A stretch of 64,000 nt of DNA. It comes from Hortaea werneckii. Taxonomy: Eukaryota; Ascomycota; Dothideomycetes; Mycosphaerellales; Teratosphaeriaceae. Of this stretch, positions 14,043-28,964 are shown one piece after another (within the stretch, counting starts at the first letter, position 1; each line of letters starts with the position of its first letter). A model generated the notes under the pieces. It was not told the DNA's origin and searched no databases. It saw nothing but the letters and a program-made list of their open reading frames with translations. A program made the position numbers and the translations under genes. The stretch covers positions 868,001 through 932,000 of the forward strand of contig JBAOKB010000024.1 of NCBI GenBank assembly GCA_037044905.1, written 5' to 3'.

Positions 14043-15412
14043 GTTGGCAAGCCGTGTCGTTTTCTTCGACGCGGCAATGTTCCAGTAGAGTGAAGTGATA
14101 AGAGTGTATGCAAGTTGGTCAGGATGGATTATCTCAAGACCGGGAGCCTTTAGAGCCACGCAAAATCGTGTACAGAATGACTTGGTCTTGAACGCCACCG
14201 ATTGCCGGCGTTGCAGGAACATGAGCAACTCCCTCACAGACCGACAAACGCACAAGGTGTCTAGTGAACGATGGGATGTCGTGTACATGTTGATAAATGC
14301 TGACGTCGCCTCTGATCCGCTCCAAGCGTTATCAGATGACCTGATCCGTATTTGTTCCGGCGTCTGGAAGTTGGCGCGAACATGAGGCGCGTCCAGGGCT
14401 CCAGGCTTCCTCACACTACTGAGATGAATTGCAGACCACACCAGCCCCATCAACTCCACTCGTCTCATCGATCGCCAGACAACGCGCCCGTCATCGGCTT
14501 CAGACCGCACACATGTCAATTGTCGCCTTTGAAGTGCGCACTAGTGAGCGCCGGCAAAGTATAGTGACTGCCAGAAAGACCCTGCATCCCGACGTGTGGT
14601 GCTGTCTATCACTCCGGACGGCGCTAAACAGCAGACGTTCGTCCAGAGCCAAGGATGGATCAGCACTGCGCCGATATCGCGTTTCCACCATCACCTAGGT
14701 ACCAGGACAGGGACATTTCGTCGACCCCGCTCGCAAAGCTGAATTTTTCAAGCTTGTCTAGGGCGCGCGAAATTAAACAGTGCAGTGGGCATGGCAAACG
14801 GGCTTCCAATTGGGCAGGAGGGGTGGAAACCCATGCATCCGAGCTGATCTCGTCTTATCGAATCATCTGATAAACGCATCATTTTCTCACTAGCCTCCTC
14901 CCCTAGTCTGAGACTCCTCCACCCTTCACGGCGGGACACTCTCGGGCCAATGCAAGAAAATTAGAAACCCTGTGGCTCCTGCTGGGGAACGGCGAGCAGT
15001 AACGTCCCACATGTGTCTCTACCGTCGACTGTAATAGCGGAGTGGGAAGCTTCCAGTGCGCCGATCAACGCTCGTGCTGCCGCTTTGGCTGGCTTTTGCT
15101 CTGCCCGGATAATGATGCAGCTCTACACGCAGGCCGCATGCCCCCGAGCCATGGCGCAAATCATCCGAGGCCTCGTGTGTGATTTTGCCTACCTGTATGC
15201 TCAAACGTTTGGACAGGTCCTTCCGTAACCCGCAGCTGGTTACGACCATTGCCACCCTTCTCCCTTTTCCATGCACCTCCGCCTTCGCTTTTGATCTCTT
15301 TGCAATGCTGCTGCAATGCTCATTAGATGCGTGATTTTGATTTGAGGGTACTGCGTTGCAGCTCAATTCCAGGCAGGCTGGCTCGATATACAAGGTCCCA
15401 TCCAGGCTCAGG
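14043..15412. other. Divergent promoter region between NRPS and ABC transporter
   Basis: About 1.37 kb with no convincing gene. A reading frame extends upstream of the chosen NRPS start to 14519, but it has no recognisable domain and NRPSs of this family start close to the SILN motif, so I treat it as leader or promoter. It holds a perfect GATA-repressor consensus at 14865-14873 and a reverse GATAA at 14855-14859. Confidence 0.6.
14865..14873 (+). promoter_or_regulatory. SreA-type iron-responsive GATA site (ATCTGATAA)
   Basis: This is an exact match to ATCWGATAA, the consensus bound by fungal iron-sensing GATA repressors (SreA, SRE, Urbs1 family). A second GATAA core lies in reverse orientation at 14855-14859, giving a close pair. 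It sits about 820 bp from the NRPS start and 540 bp from the ABC start, so one site could serve both genes. Binding is inferred. Confidence 0.7.
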
Positions 15413-18400
15413 ATGGACGACAATGCAACCTATGAGATGAGGGATCAACGGCCTTCGTCCGACTCCCATCACCGCCAAGCCGAAGGTGTACTCCCACCAC
15501 GACCTAGCCGCGATGTGCGCCCACCATCTGTTGTCTCGACGTCAGCTGCAGAACCTTTCCAGCCAGAACCAACTCTCGATCCGGGTAGGTATCGCGTTTA
15601 TGTGTGTCTTCGGTGAGATGGTGGCATTTAGCTGACTGCCATGTGCAGCTCACCCTCGAGAATGGCACGCGCCCATCACCACGCTTTCGCGCAAAGTCTA
15701 CGCCCAAATCCTTGGTCTAAATCCTTTCAAGACCTCTTACGTTGGTCTCTATCGCCTACTTGATTCTTGGTGGGACCGCAGTATTGCTGGTGTAGGCGTA
15801 TGCTGTGCATAGCAGCAGGAGTGCCGCTGCCAATCATTGCTCTGATCTTTGGACATCTTATATCCTCATTCCCGCCCTCCGAAGATGATCTCCAGAACCG
15901 CATCTCCCAGCTACTTGGCGTCGCCGTCGCTTACTTCGTGGTTACTGCCGCTTATGCGTCAGCCTTTGGTTTTACAGGAGAGAAGATCGCTTGCCATGTC
16001 AGAGATAGACTGCTCAAGTGCCTGCTACACGTTGACCAGGAATACCTCGACACTCACGAGATCGACGCGAACAGCCTTCTCACGGACAGAGTTGACTCCA
16101 TCCATGCCGGTTGTTCGGAGAAAGTGGGCATCTTCATTCAGTCGATATCGTACTTCGTGGCAGCATTCACCGTTGGATTCGTTCTGAGTGCCAAGCTCAC
16201 CGGGATCCTCCTCGCTGCCGTGGTGCCAACTATCTTCATAATCGTTGCTACCACTTCGAGAAGTGTGTCCAAGCTTGCAAAGAACGTCACCACCAGCACC
16301 GAAGCAGCGAACAAGATTGTCGAGAGTGCGCTGACAGCCGTCAAGACGGTGCAAGCATTTGGCATGATGGCGGAGATGCGCTACGCTCACGAGGAGCGAG
16401 TCCATGAAGCGACGAAAGCCAGCATTCGCAAAGCCGTTGTCGCGGCAGTGCAAGTAGGCTGCATATTCTTACTGCCGTATGCAATCAATGCGTTGGCTTT
16501 CTGGACAGGAAGTAGATTCGCACTATCGGGCGAGAGCGGTGGTGAAGCCGGCACGATTTTCGCTGTCGTTCTTCTGATCCTTGACAGCTCACTAGTCGTC
16601 GCTCAATTTGCGCCTCTCATTGATATCTTTGCGAGGGCAGCGGCAGCAAAAGAAAGCATGCAAGAACTGCTGGATGCAGGGAACGCGGTGGCTCGCGCCG
16701 GTAAGGTTGCACAGGACGAGCTGCCGCACTGTACGATCTGGCAGGACAGAAGTTGAGGCTGGAGAAACTGTCCTTTGCCTACCCGGCGCGACCTTCAGTG
16801 AACGTCTTGAATGCCGTGGATCTTGAGATCGCTGCTGGTAGCTTCACAGCAATTGTCGGGCCGTCAGGAAGCGGCAAGTCCACATTGTGCTCTCTGCTCA
16901 CTCGTATCTACGATTACCAAGGGTCGATATGGGCAGGACAGACCGAGCTTCGAAGCTTGCAACTGACAGATCTGCGGAAGCAGATTGCTGTCTTGGAGCA
17001 AGAAGCTGTGTTGTTTCCTGGCACTGTTCGCGAGAACATCTGCAACGGACTCGACCAATCCAGCCTCAGCCCGGCAGAGATCGATGCTGAATGTGAAAGG
17101 GCGGTACGAGCTGCTGCCGTCGATTTCTTGGATAAGCTGCCGCGAGGAATCGACACGATGATTGGAGATGGGCTGCAGATCTCAGGAGGCCAACGCCAGC
17201 GCATCTGCCTAGCGCGCGCTTTGATTAGACGTCCCGCTTTCCTCGTCCTCGATGAACCCACAGCGGCACTGGATGCCGTGAATGAGTTGGGCGTCATGGA
17301 AGCGATCAAGAATGCCAAATCGACGGGCTGCACAGTGCTCATGATTGCACATAGGCTCTCTACCGTCGTCGATGCTGATCATGTGGTGGTCATGTGTGAT
17401 GGTAGCATCGTAGAGCAGGGTACACCTCAGGGTCTCGCAGAGGCAGGTGGGACTTTCAAAAGCCTTCTCAATGCCAGAACACTACTGTGGTGTCGGATTC
17501 GAGCGCAGAGTCTTCCACCGATGACCTGGCCCAGGTCGCCGCCAAAAGAGGAACTGGCGAGAAAGGTCCGACTATCCAGTACGGAAATCTAAGTTCTGCT
17601 TCTGAAGAAACGGTGGAAGCTCAGAAGCCATTGAGTGCATTCCAGATCCTTGCTCATGTCTGGCACATCATTCGGCCGGACTTTCCAATTACATGTCTGG
17701 GCTTGTGCGCTTCCATGACCAGTGGCGCTTTGCTTTGGGAGAGGTGAGGATGCACCGGCCCACCTTCAGATACAGAACGCTAACAATAGCGATAGGCGAT
17801 CATTTTTGGTCATTTGATCCAGCTCCTCAATGAAGGTGTTGGCAATGCGAATTTCACGGACCGAGCTAACTTTTTGTGCTTGATGTTTTTCGTCTTAGCC
17901 CTCATCGCTCTCCTTGCTTGGGTGACGAGTGGAACTGCATTTGGCGCAACGTCTGCTCGGTCCGTGGAGCGCATACAGAAGCAGCTGTTCAGAACCCTAC
18001 TCGATCTTGATCTCACGTGGTATGCTCAGAGTGAGCGTAGCGTCGGCCAGCTCATGTCGGCCTTCACGAAGGATAGCGGCGACCTGAGCTGCCTTTCCGG
18101 GCCTGTACTAGGAACTATCTTTACCACCAGCACATCCATGATCGGCGGTACTGTGCTTGCCCTGGCGGTCGCCTGGAAGATAGCTGTGGTCTTGCTAGCA
18201 GCGGTTCCTGTGGTACTGGCTGCTGGGTACACTCGATTGCAGTGCTGAACAGTGCCGATAACAGAAGGCGCTCTGCCTATCGCTCAGCGACAGGCTTTGC
18301 GGTGCAGGTGTGTCAGAGCAGACGAACGGTGGCGGTCTACGGCTTGGAAGACCGTGTTTTGGAGAAATATCACAGCATGCTGCGCTTGCCGTTCAAGAAA

Positions 18401-19524
18401 AGCCAGGTCTTCACCGCTTGGTCCAACATACTTCTGGCTGCATCGTTCGCAATAACATACTTTGTTTATGCACTGCATACTGGTGGTATGTATCCAGGCC
18501 TAGCACGAAATTGATCTAGTTACTGACTGATCTACAGGGGATCAAAGCTTGTCCGGAGAGGTGAATACTCTGGCCTGGAATTTTTCATCGTACTACCAGC
18601 ATTACTCTTCTCTGCACAATCATCCGGTCAGCTATTCAGCTTATCCCCTGAAATAGCCCGCGCCAGAGCCGCAGCTCGCAGCATTTTCCAGCTGCTTAGC
18701 CAGCAGCCTGTTCAAACGATGGACACTTGCAAACAGCACGAATCCGACATCAATTACGACAAGTCCAAGTCGGATGAAGGCGCTGGCATTAGATTTGACA
18801 ACGTCGCCTTCTCGTACCCTACAGATCCAGGTACTGCTGTGCTACAGAATCTCTCTATCGCAGCGCAATCAGGGCAGACGATCGCCCTTGTCGGTCCGTC
18901 TGGAGCTGGCAAATCTTCTACTGTAGCACTCTTGGAGCGTTTCTACGACCCTACAGCTGGAGATGTCATCCTCAATGGATCAAGCCTACGGAGCATGGAC
19001 TTGCAAGTGCTTCGAGACAAGATATCGCTAGTCTCACAAGAACCCGATCTTTTCCCAGGCTCGATTGCATACAACGTCAAGCTCGGGCGAAGCAGCCGAC
19101 AGACGGTCACAGACGCCGATGTCGAACACGCATGTCGTCAATGCGGCTTGCACGACTTTATCACCAGCTTGCCGGAGGGCTACAACACAGAATGTGGCTC
19201 CGCTGGTTCTTCAAGGCTGTCGGGAGGACAGCGGCAAAGAGTTGCGATCGCCAGAGCGCTCATCCGTAACCCTGAGGTGCTACTCCTGGACGAGCCCACA
19301 AGCGCTCTAGATGCACACAGCGAGCAGTTGGTCAAACGAAGTCTCGAGGACGCTGCACAAGGACGACGACAGTCATTGTTGCGCATCGTCTGGCGAGCAT
19401 ACAGCACGCTCACAGGATTTACGTGCTGGATCAGGGCACCGTTGTTGAGGAGGGCTCTCACGAGGAGCTGGTGAAAAAAGGGGGCTTGTACTCCAGCATG
19501 GCCAAGGCCCAATCCATTAGCTAG
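15413..19524 (+). CDS. Full-size ABCB/MDR-type ABC transporter of the siderophore locus (frameshifted)
   Basis: Membrane ABC exporter with layout TMD1-NBD1-TMD2-NBD2, about 1,316 residues once frame breaks are allowed for. NBD1 (16.75-17.45 kb) has Walker A GPSGSGKST, signature ISGGQRQ and Walker B FLVLDEPT. NBD2 (18.77-19.52 kb) has GPSGAGKSS, LSGGQRQ and VLLLDEPT. Start at MDDNATYEM (15413); the stop TAG is at 19522-19524. Introns: 15585-15648, 17744-17795 and 18486-18537. About seven one-base losses are needed, near 15.79, 16.74, 17.48, 17.74, 18.24, 18.47 and 19.37 kb. Its position between the NRPS and sidA suggests movement of siderophore, precursors or breakdown products, but the substrate is not shown by the sequence. 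Confidence 0.88.
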
Positions 19525-22036
<2,512 letters not shown>

Positions 22037-22053
22037 GTTTGCCGGTGGTGTCT

Positions 22054-22073
22054 TGTGTGTGTGTGTGTGTGTG
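22054..22073 (+). repeat. (TG)10 microsatellite
   Basis: Simple TG repeat just after the sidA stop codon, in the 412 bp between the convergent sidA and dehydrogenase genes. That spacer shows nothing else. Confidence 0.9.
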
Positions 22074-22448
22074 CGGATCTGATCCTCCCTCTTCTTTACC
22101 TGTGAATGTAATACCCAATGGCAAAAGTTGCTAGCTTGTGCGGCGTGTTTTCTTACACTTAAGATTGACATGGTCTTTTTTGTTGTTTTGTCTTTTTATC
22201 TTTTTTCATTTCTTTCATGTCAATCCGTGTTCAATAATGATTGCTGTGTGCACGGTGTTCGAGAGATGATCATCGTTCCTCGTGCATAGGAGTAATTTTC
22301 TGGCATGCTGAGTTCAAAAACGACCGTCTCATGCATGGGAAATATCACGACTAGATCTATGGCGGCGAAAAAATACCAAAGTCAACTGAAACGACGCACA
22401 CGCGCCGCAAAGACCTTTCATTTTGGTAAATGGCATCATAGGTGCCAT

Positions 22449-23480
22449 CTAATAGTTATAGAACCCCTTACCGCTCTTCTTCCCCAGCCACCCGCATCGA
22501 CCATCTGCCGCAACCGCACGCTCGGCCTGTACTTGCTATCGCCCAACTGCGTGTGCAGCACCTCCATAATACTAAGACACGTGTCCAGCCCGATGAAGTC
22601 TGCCAGCTGCAACGGACCCATAGGTACATTCGTGCCGTTGCGCATGATGTCGTCAATGTCCTTCTCAGCGCCTACGCCCGTCTCAAGGCAGATGATCGCT
22701 TCGTTGATGTACGGCATGAGGATGCGGTTGGCGAGGAAGCCTGGCGAGTCGGCGGATTGGGACGGGATCTTGCCCATCTGCTTGCAGAATTCCACGGCTG
22801 TGGCGAGGGTTTGAGGGGATGTCTGAAGGCCGGTGATGATCTCTACGCCTTTCTGCACTGGGACAGGGTTCATGAAGTGGGTGCTGATGACCCGGCTGGG
22901 GGCGTCGAGGTTAGTCGGGTCATCGGTTGTGGCGCGGGCGATGAGCGTGATGGAGATGGAGGATGTGTTGGTCGCGAGGATGGCGTGCGGCGGACAGATC
23001 TTAGCGAGGTTGCCGAAGATGGACTTTTTCAGGTCGGCAATCTCAGGGACGGCTTCGATTACCATGTCGACGTCGCCGAGGTCGTCCATCTTGGTGGTAG
23101 GCGTAAGGCGACCACGGGTGGCGTCCGCATCGCTCTGGCTAATCTTCTCTTTTCCAACGTCTTTGGACAACAGCTTGTCTGGGTCATGGTTAGTGACTAC
23201 ACTGTGAAACATGTCGTGGCAGGCGTTGGTGTGTACCGGCAAAAGCCATGCCCTTGTCTAAGCTCTTTTGGGAATTATCGCACACAGTGACAGGTACCTT
23301 GGCCATCCGCGATGCTGTCAGAGCGATACCCAATCCCATCTGGCCTCCTCCAATGACGCCCAGCTTCTTGATCTGGGCTGCTTGTGCTTCGGCAAAGGAG
23401 CGCTTGGTGGTGCTGAAAGAGCGGCATTGCATGCAAGTCCAGCGCGGCGAGAGCGCCCGAAAGCTACGGCTGGCGAGCAT
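22449..23480 (-). CDS. Mitochondrial 3-hydroxyacyl-/3-hydroxybutyryl-CoA dehydrogenase
   Basis: NAD-dependent oxidation of 3-hydroxyacyl-CoA in short-chain fatty-acid breakdown. The N-terminus (MLASRSFRALSPRW...) is Arg/Ser-rich and looks like a mitochondrial presequence. The Rossmann motif GVIGGGQMGLGIAL follows near residue 40, then ATNTSSISIT and the family's HFMNPVP and DSPGFLANRILMP blocks. One intron at 23179-23236 has a CTAAC branch and restores MAFADKLLSKDV. The last residues need one lost base near 22.47 kb, giving the expected ending WLGKKSGKGFYNY; the total is then 324 residues. It is convergent with sidA and divergent from tof1. No sequence evidence links it to siderophore synthesis. 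Confidence 0.9.
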
Positions 23481-23664
23481 TGTGGAAGCAATTGCAATTG
23501 TAGCTGTACACTGTATCTTGTGTGAGAGGTGTTCAGATGTCTATGAGAGATGTGATCCCGAATGCCCACCTCACAGCTCGGCTTAAGCTCCAGCTCTCAG
23601 TCTGCTGGACGTCACCGGCCGAGGTTAAGCGGGAGGCTCGCTTAGATCCGGCGACCCGAGAGAA

Positions 23665-23689
23665 ACGCGCTAGGGTCGCGAAAGCGCGT
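23665..23689 (+). promoter_or_regulatory. MCB/SCB-like G1/S element cluster upstream of tof1
   Basis: Three elements in 25 bp: ACGCGC at 23665-23670, TCGCGAAA at 23676-23683, and GCGCGT (reverse ACGCGC) at 23684-23689. They lie 125-149 bp before the tof1 ATG, in the 333 bp promoter shared with the divergent dehydrogenase gene. The cores match MBF/SBF binding sites known for S-phase genes in yeasts; use in this fungus is inferred. Confidence 0.55.
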
Positions 23690-23813
23690 CTTCCTCCGCT
23701 GTGGTTTAGCGAATTCACGTATGGTACATGTAGAGGACTGGCATCGAAGACGAAGACGAGGAAGGCCGGGCAAGCGAAGCGCACGTTCAGCCGCCGCCCA
23801 CCTCCTGCCCATC

Positions 23814-26800
23814 ATGGCCGACCCTTGGGAGCAGAGTCAGACGGTCGACGTCGAAGTACGAGCGTATGTCACCAGCTTGGTCAACGCGGTGGGCGGTACC
23901 TCCACGATTGGAGAATACTACGATGTCGGTGACGATGCGCCGGCGGTCCTGAACGATATCCTGCGATGGCTACGGTTATATGACGAGAAGTTAGGGCGCC
24001 TGGATGTCAAGCGGGTTTTGGCCGAAGCCAACCTTGTGAGGGGCGATCTGCTCGAGATACTGGCATTGTGGTCGGAAGAGGTTGCAGACAATAAACTTAA
24101 AGCGAAGTTGGCCCTCGCATGTCTACAGCTCCTCACGCCCTTGACATGGCCGGTTGAGCTCGAAGAGGAAAAGAGCACGGTTAACCACCATCGACATCTG
24201 CCGTACCTACAACTGGCGCAGGTCAGCTACAAGCGAGCAATCCTCCACCACGAGCATGCCAGCATCCTACGAACAATAGTACGAATCGCTCTGCCATCGA
24301 TGATCCAGCCGAGACGAGAACGCAGCAGGAGAGATGAGAGTATTATCCGCGTGGCGCTCTACCTCTTCCGGAATGTCACCATGATCACCCAGCCACAGAT
24401 GCTTCCATCGCAGGGTGACGAAAACGAAATCAGCCGCTCCTCGACCATCAGTGGCTTCGCCGAGCAAGACGTCTTCAATCTGCTTCTTACGATCGGGTCA
24501 GGTGCAAACGATGAGTTTCAAGAGCAGGATGTGGTTTTACTGGAGACCCTGTTTCACCTCTTAAAGGGCGTTGATGGACGAAAGCTGTTCATGGAACAGG
24601 AACAAGTCCAACACGAAGAAAGTGAAGAGTTGCGCAACCTCATGATAAAAGAAAAGGCCATGCATAAGGGCTACAACAAGCACGCACCTTCTCGACACCA
24701 CCGATTCGGCACCATGATCTGGGTCAAACGAGACGACTTGAGAGTTTCGACCGTCAGTGGCCAGCAGAGTATCACAGATGAAAGTACCACTTTACATCAG
24801 ATGGACAACAGCAAGAAATGGAATAAGCCGAAGTATCGTGGAAAGGTGAATCTCGAGACAACCGAGTCATCGGACTTCAACGCTCGTTGCGAGCTCACCG
24901 AACAAGCGCGTAAGCAGCTCAAGGGTTTCGTCGAAGACTTTCTAGACTCCTCATTCAATCCGCTCTTCGCCAGTCTGCGAAAAGCCATCGATCGCGAGGC
25001 GGATAGGGTGCAGGACATGCACCGAAAGCAGTATTTCTACATCATTCATTGGTTCCTCTCTGCCGAGTCAGCACGGCGAGAGCAGAAGCAAAAGGAACTC
25101 CGTGCCAATGCGCTACCAGCAGAAGGAGGTGCAGGAGAGCAAGTTCGCCTACATAGCCGCTGTCTTGGATCAGGAGACATTCGTGATTCTCAATCGGCAT
25201 ATGCAGCGGGCTTTTGACGAGAAGAATTGGCAACTCTTGCAAGCCACGCTCTTGTGCTTCACACAGGTCTTGCTCACCACTCAAGCAATGGCCGAAAGCG
25301 AAGACGAAGAAGACCAGGAGATCGCTGAGAACATTCAAAACCGCATTTTCTACGAAGAGTCTACACATGATCGCATCGTAGCTGTGTTGAGAGGCTATAG
25401 CACGCAGGGATTCGCTTATCTGGATACAGTCACAGAATGCGTCCATGTATTCGTTCGCATGTTGGAGAGATATAGCAAGCAGAACGTGGACTTGCAGGTC
25501 CGCTCCAAACGACGGGCACGCAAGAAGCAGAGAAAGCAAGGCGACGCACCCCGGGACGCCAATGAAGATGCTGCGGACGAGGCAGAAGACGAGCTCGAAG
25601 CTCAAGTTGCCGTGACTGAGCGCAAATTCGACTTTGCACGCTTCAGCGCCAAATTCCTTTCTCAACCTTGCGTCGACACTTTTCTTGCCCTCCTGCGATA
25701 CTATGCCGAACTCAACCCAGCTCAGCTCAAGCGGTGTCATCGATACCTCTACCGTCTCGCTTTCAAACACGAGCTAGCCATCTACCTTTTCCGGGTCGAT
25801 ATCCTTGCCCTTCTCCACAAGCTCATCAAGGGTCCTCAAGGCCTCAGCTCGGAAACAGAAGGCTTCAAAGACTGGGAGCAGCTGGTGCAGCAGATCTTCA
25901 GACGATGCATCAAATGGATGTCGAAAGATACTGAAGGCGAGGGGTGGAAGGAGATGTGCATGGTGGAGATGCTGTTCACGAAGATTCCAAACACGGTTTT
26001 CTACTTGCAGAACGGGTATGAGAGGGTTGTTGAGAAGAGGCCTCCGCGGGCGCCTGCGGAGTTGGAGTTTAAGGCCAGCGTTGAAGATGAGAAAAAGGTT
26101 CCGGTTGCAGTTTCTGTCTTGCTCGAGCAAGGGAAAGGCGATGCGCTCGACTGGGTCAAGAAGGAGCTTGGGCGGGCAGTGGAGGAGCGTCAAGCTTGGA
26201 TGGATGCCGAAAAAGCTAAGTCTGCCATGGAGCCAGCGGGTGAAGATGGTCAACGGCCTGAAGCAGACGCTGTGATAACAGCACCATCGATCTTCATCAG
26301 CGCAGACAACGACGAGCGCAAATCACAACTATTCAAGGATAAGCATCTACGCCTACTGCTCACGACATTGGGCCTACAAAGGCTGGGCGCGGCAGAGGAC
26401 ACGGACGCAAGCTGGGTGGTACCCTCTGAACTAGAGCTTGAAAAGCTGACGGAGGGTCTGAAAGGTATCAGAGATACGGAGTTTGATCCGCCGAGTTTTG
26501 AGGAGGGTCAAACGGCTGTGGACATGATACGAAACAAGTCAGCTTCTACATCCCGTCATGCTACGGAGGGTACCTTTGACGATGATCTAGAAGAGGACGG
26601 ATCAGGCTCTGGTGGCGACATTGATGAGAACATGTTCCCTCCGAACCTCAGAGAGAAGCGCAAAGCTAAGGATGTTGACGCCCCGGCAAAGAGAAGGCGC
26701 CTGACGAAAAGAAATCGCAAGGAATTGACGGAGGACGAAGTCAACGAGCGTGCAGCAGAGCGCAAGCGGAAAGAGAAAGAGCGGAATGCGAAGATCAAGT

Positions 26801-27432
26801 CTGCGCTCTATATCACCGCGAGTGATGACGAGAGCAATGCAGATGCGGATGAGGAATTCTTCAGGCAAGAAGCAGCCACGAGGAAGAAGACCGAAGAGGC
26901 GATCAAGGCTGAGTTGGTCAAGGATGCTGAGAGGAGGATGAGAGGGCTGAAGACCGACAAAGGGAAGAAGAAGAGCGCCAAAGACAAGGCAGGAAGAAGA
27001 GCAAAAAGGCTGCCTTGAGTGAGAGCGAGGACGAAGACGATGCTATGGACGTCGACGACCAAACACCTGCAGTGCGCAGACAACCAGATGCCAAGCCAGC
27101 GAACATGAGACTCAGCCTCGGAGAAGGAATCCCCTGCTCCTCAGCCTCGACGGCCGCGCACCAACCCCTTTGAAGAAGAATCCAGTGAAGAAGAACCAGA
27201 CGATGAGCGCGATTCAGGAACGCCCTCGACTTCTCCCGCAGCACATGAAGAAGCGACTGCGACGTCGCCGCTCAAGGAGCTGTCTGTCAATACCGGCTCG
27301 GAGAAGACAGCCAGCGCTGGAAAGACGGCCGCGAGCGATGATGATGAGGAGGACGAGGTGCCTGTCACAAAACCGGCTGCGAGGAGGAATGTTAGAGCTG
27401 GGTTCATTATCGATGATAGTGACTCGGATTAG
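23814..27432 (+). CDS. tof1: Tof1/Timeless/Swi1, fork protection complex subunit (frameshifted)
   Basis: Nuclear protein that travels with the replisome, stabilises stalled forks and relays the S-phase checkpoint with Csm3. The start MADPWEQSQTVDVEVRAYV (23814) fits the family better than the upstream in-frame ATG at 23721. The N-terminal TIMELESS domain covers about residues 30-450; the Timeless C-terminal region follows, including FVRMLERYSKQNVDLQVRSK, then an acidic and lysine-rich tail ending RAGFIIDDSDSD. Length is about 1,205 residues. Frame breaks lie near 25.10 kb (between REQKQKEL and QESKFAYI), 26.99 kb and 27.12 kb; no introns were found. It is convergent with csm3, its partner, 368 bp away. 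Confidence 0.92.
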
Positions 27433-27800
27433 GGGGTCCATTTTTGGATGAGCGCGGCGTTTTTGGAGATTTTGGATAGGTTGGTGGGTTACGGAAGTAT
27501 GGTTTAGAGTATCTCAATATTATGATACCCCTGTTACATGAGCCTGGCGCTGTTCATTCATTCTTTCTTTCTTGGTGAAGGAGATTAAGACTTGTAAGCG
27601 CAAGAGAGAGACGGTAAAGTGTTTGTTCACGAAAAGTTGTTTTGTTCCATTATTGGAGGTGTCATCATATATCATATTGAGCGTGGCCTTGATGACGGTC
27701 ATGAAGAAGCTATATACGTCTTCAAATAAGCCTCTGGTAGACCGCGAGGATGGAATTGTCATCAAGGTATATTCCTAGGCCCCATACCTGTTCTACACGT
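27433..27800. other. Spacer between convergent tof1 and csm3
   Basis: 368 bp between the two stop codons, AT-richer than its neighbours and likely to hold both 3' UTRs and polyadenylation signals. No gene seen. Confidence 0.5.
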
Positions 27801-28853
27801 CTACCACATCCCACCCATACTGGCCATAGCCTCCTCTTCATCCGCGAACTCATCATCGTTAGACTTTCTCGTCTCCGGTGGCGGCAGTTGCTGAGGCTGT
27901 TTATTCCGATCGCTTTTGGAACCTTCCTCAGCCATCAGCGCATCCAGTTCATCTTCATCGGGCCCGTCTTCTTCCTCGAACGGCCCTCTTCGCTGCTGGG
28001 ACTGTTGCGGTGCAGATACGGGAGGTGCAGGGTTTTCACCTGCGAGTAGCGCATCGAGTTCGTCTTCATCTGGCCCGTCATCATCGTCTTCTTCGAAAGG
28101 CCCAGTGGGTTTTGATTTTCTCTGTTGTTGCTGGCTGGCATTGTTCTGGTGTCCATCCCCATTCTCAGCCATAAGCGCATCGAGATCATCTTCTTCTGGA
28201 ACGCCATCTCCATTTCTTTGTTCGCTTTGCTTGTGCCCTTTTGTCCATCATTTGCCCTTCGCCAAAAATATCATCACCGGTATCATCCGGTGACCGATCC
28301 CCATCAGCCCGACGCAGACCACTATCAGCAGCGTCACCCATGGCCACATCCTCCAGCCGTTCCGGGCTATCCTCCCTCCTATGAGGCTTCGTCGCATCCA
28401 TCCACCCTCTCCGGGTAATCTGCATCCGCTTACTATGCCCGACCTTCTCCACCATCGTCACCGCATCCCGGAACTTGGCCCGCGGATACATGTCGTCCAT
28501 CCACAACTGGTACATGTTCAGCAGCCGCTCGATATCGGAGAACTCATGCCCTTTGCCCTTGAACCGGAATTTCTTCCCGTCTGTCGGAGTTTGGGGATGC
28601 CGGCGTGCGAGAGTAAGAGGGTCTCGTCTAGTTTGGGAACGGGGGCGCGCTTCTTGCGGACTTTGACTTCCTCGTCGACGTCTTTGGCTGGCTCTGCGTT
28701 TGCGTTGGCGTTGTTGTTGTGGTTGTTGTCGGTCGTGTCGCCGCCTACTGGGAGGTCGCGGAGGAAGTCGTCTACATCTTGGTCGTAGTTGGGTTGGACA
28801 TCGTTGGCTGTGGTTGTGCCAGATCGTGGGTTTGAAGCGGCTTCCGGGGGCAT
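27801..28853 (-). CDS. csm3: Csm3/Swi3/Tipin, fork protection complex subunit (frameshifted)
   Basis: Partner of Tof1 in the fork protection complex. The conserved Swi3 domain (about residues 70-165) contains PVPKLDETLLLSHAGIPKLR, KFRFKGKGHEFSD and LLNMYQLWMDDMYPRAKF, which are diagnostic. The N-terminus is acidic and Asn-rich. The C-terminal tail repeats an acidic motif three times: EEDDLDALMAE, DEDELDALLAGE and DEDELDALMAEE, with GPFEE preceding two copies. Two frame breaks lie near 28.57 kb (one lost base) and 28.23 kb (probably one extra A in AAAA); allowing for them gives 350 residues. It is convergent with tof1 and divergent from the THO subunit gene. Confidence 0.9.
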
Positions 28854-28964
28854 GACTGGGATTCTGGAGGCTTCAGTAGTCGACTGTCTTTTTTTACAAG
28901 TGTGATGTGTTTCCTAGAAGTTGGTATATTCCGAGGACGATGCCGGCAATGAGCAGCGTGGTTG

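Noticed and set aside
14043..14519. N-terminal extension of the NRPS
   Set aside because: The frame is open to 14519 but lacks any resemblance to NRPS N-termini, and the natural start MAEQRLSILN lies at 14042.
17744..17795. Intron alone as explanation of the frame change in the ABC transporter
   Set aside because: The intron signals are good, but its length leaves the frame one base off before AIIFGHLIQ, so a separate one-base loss is still needed.
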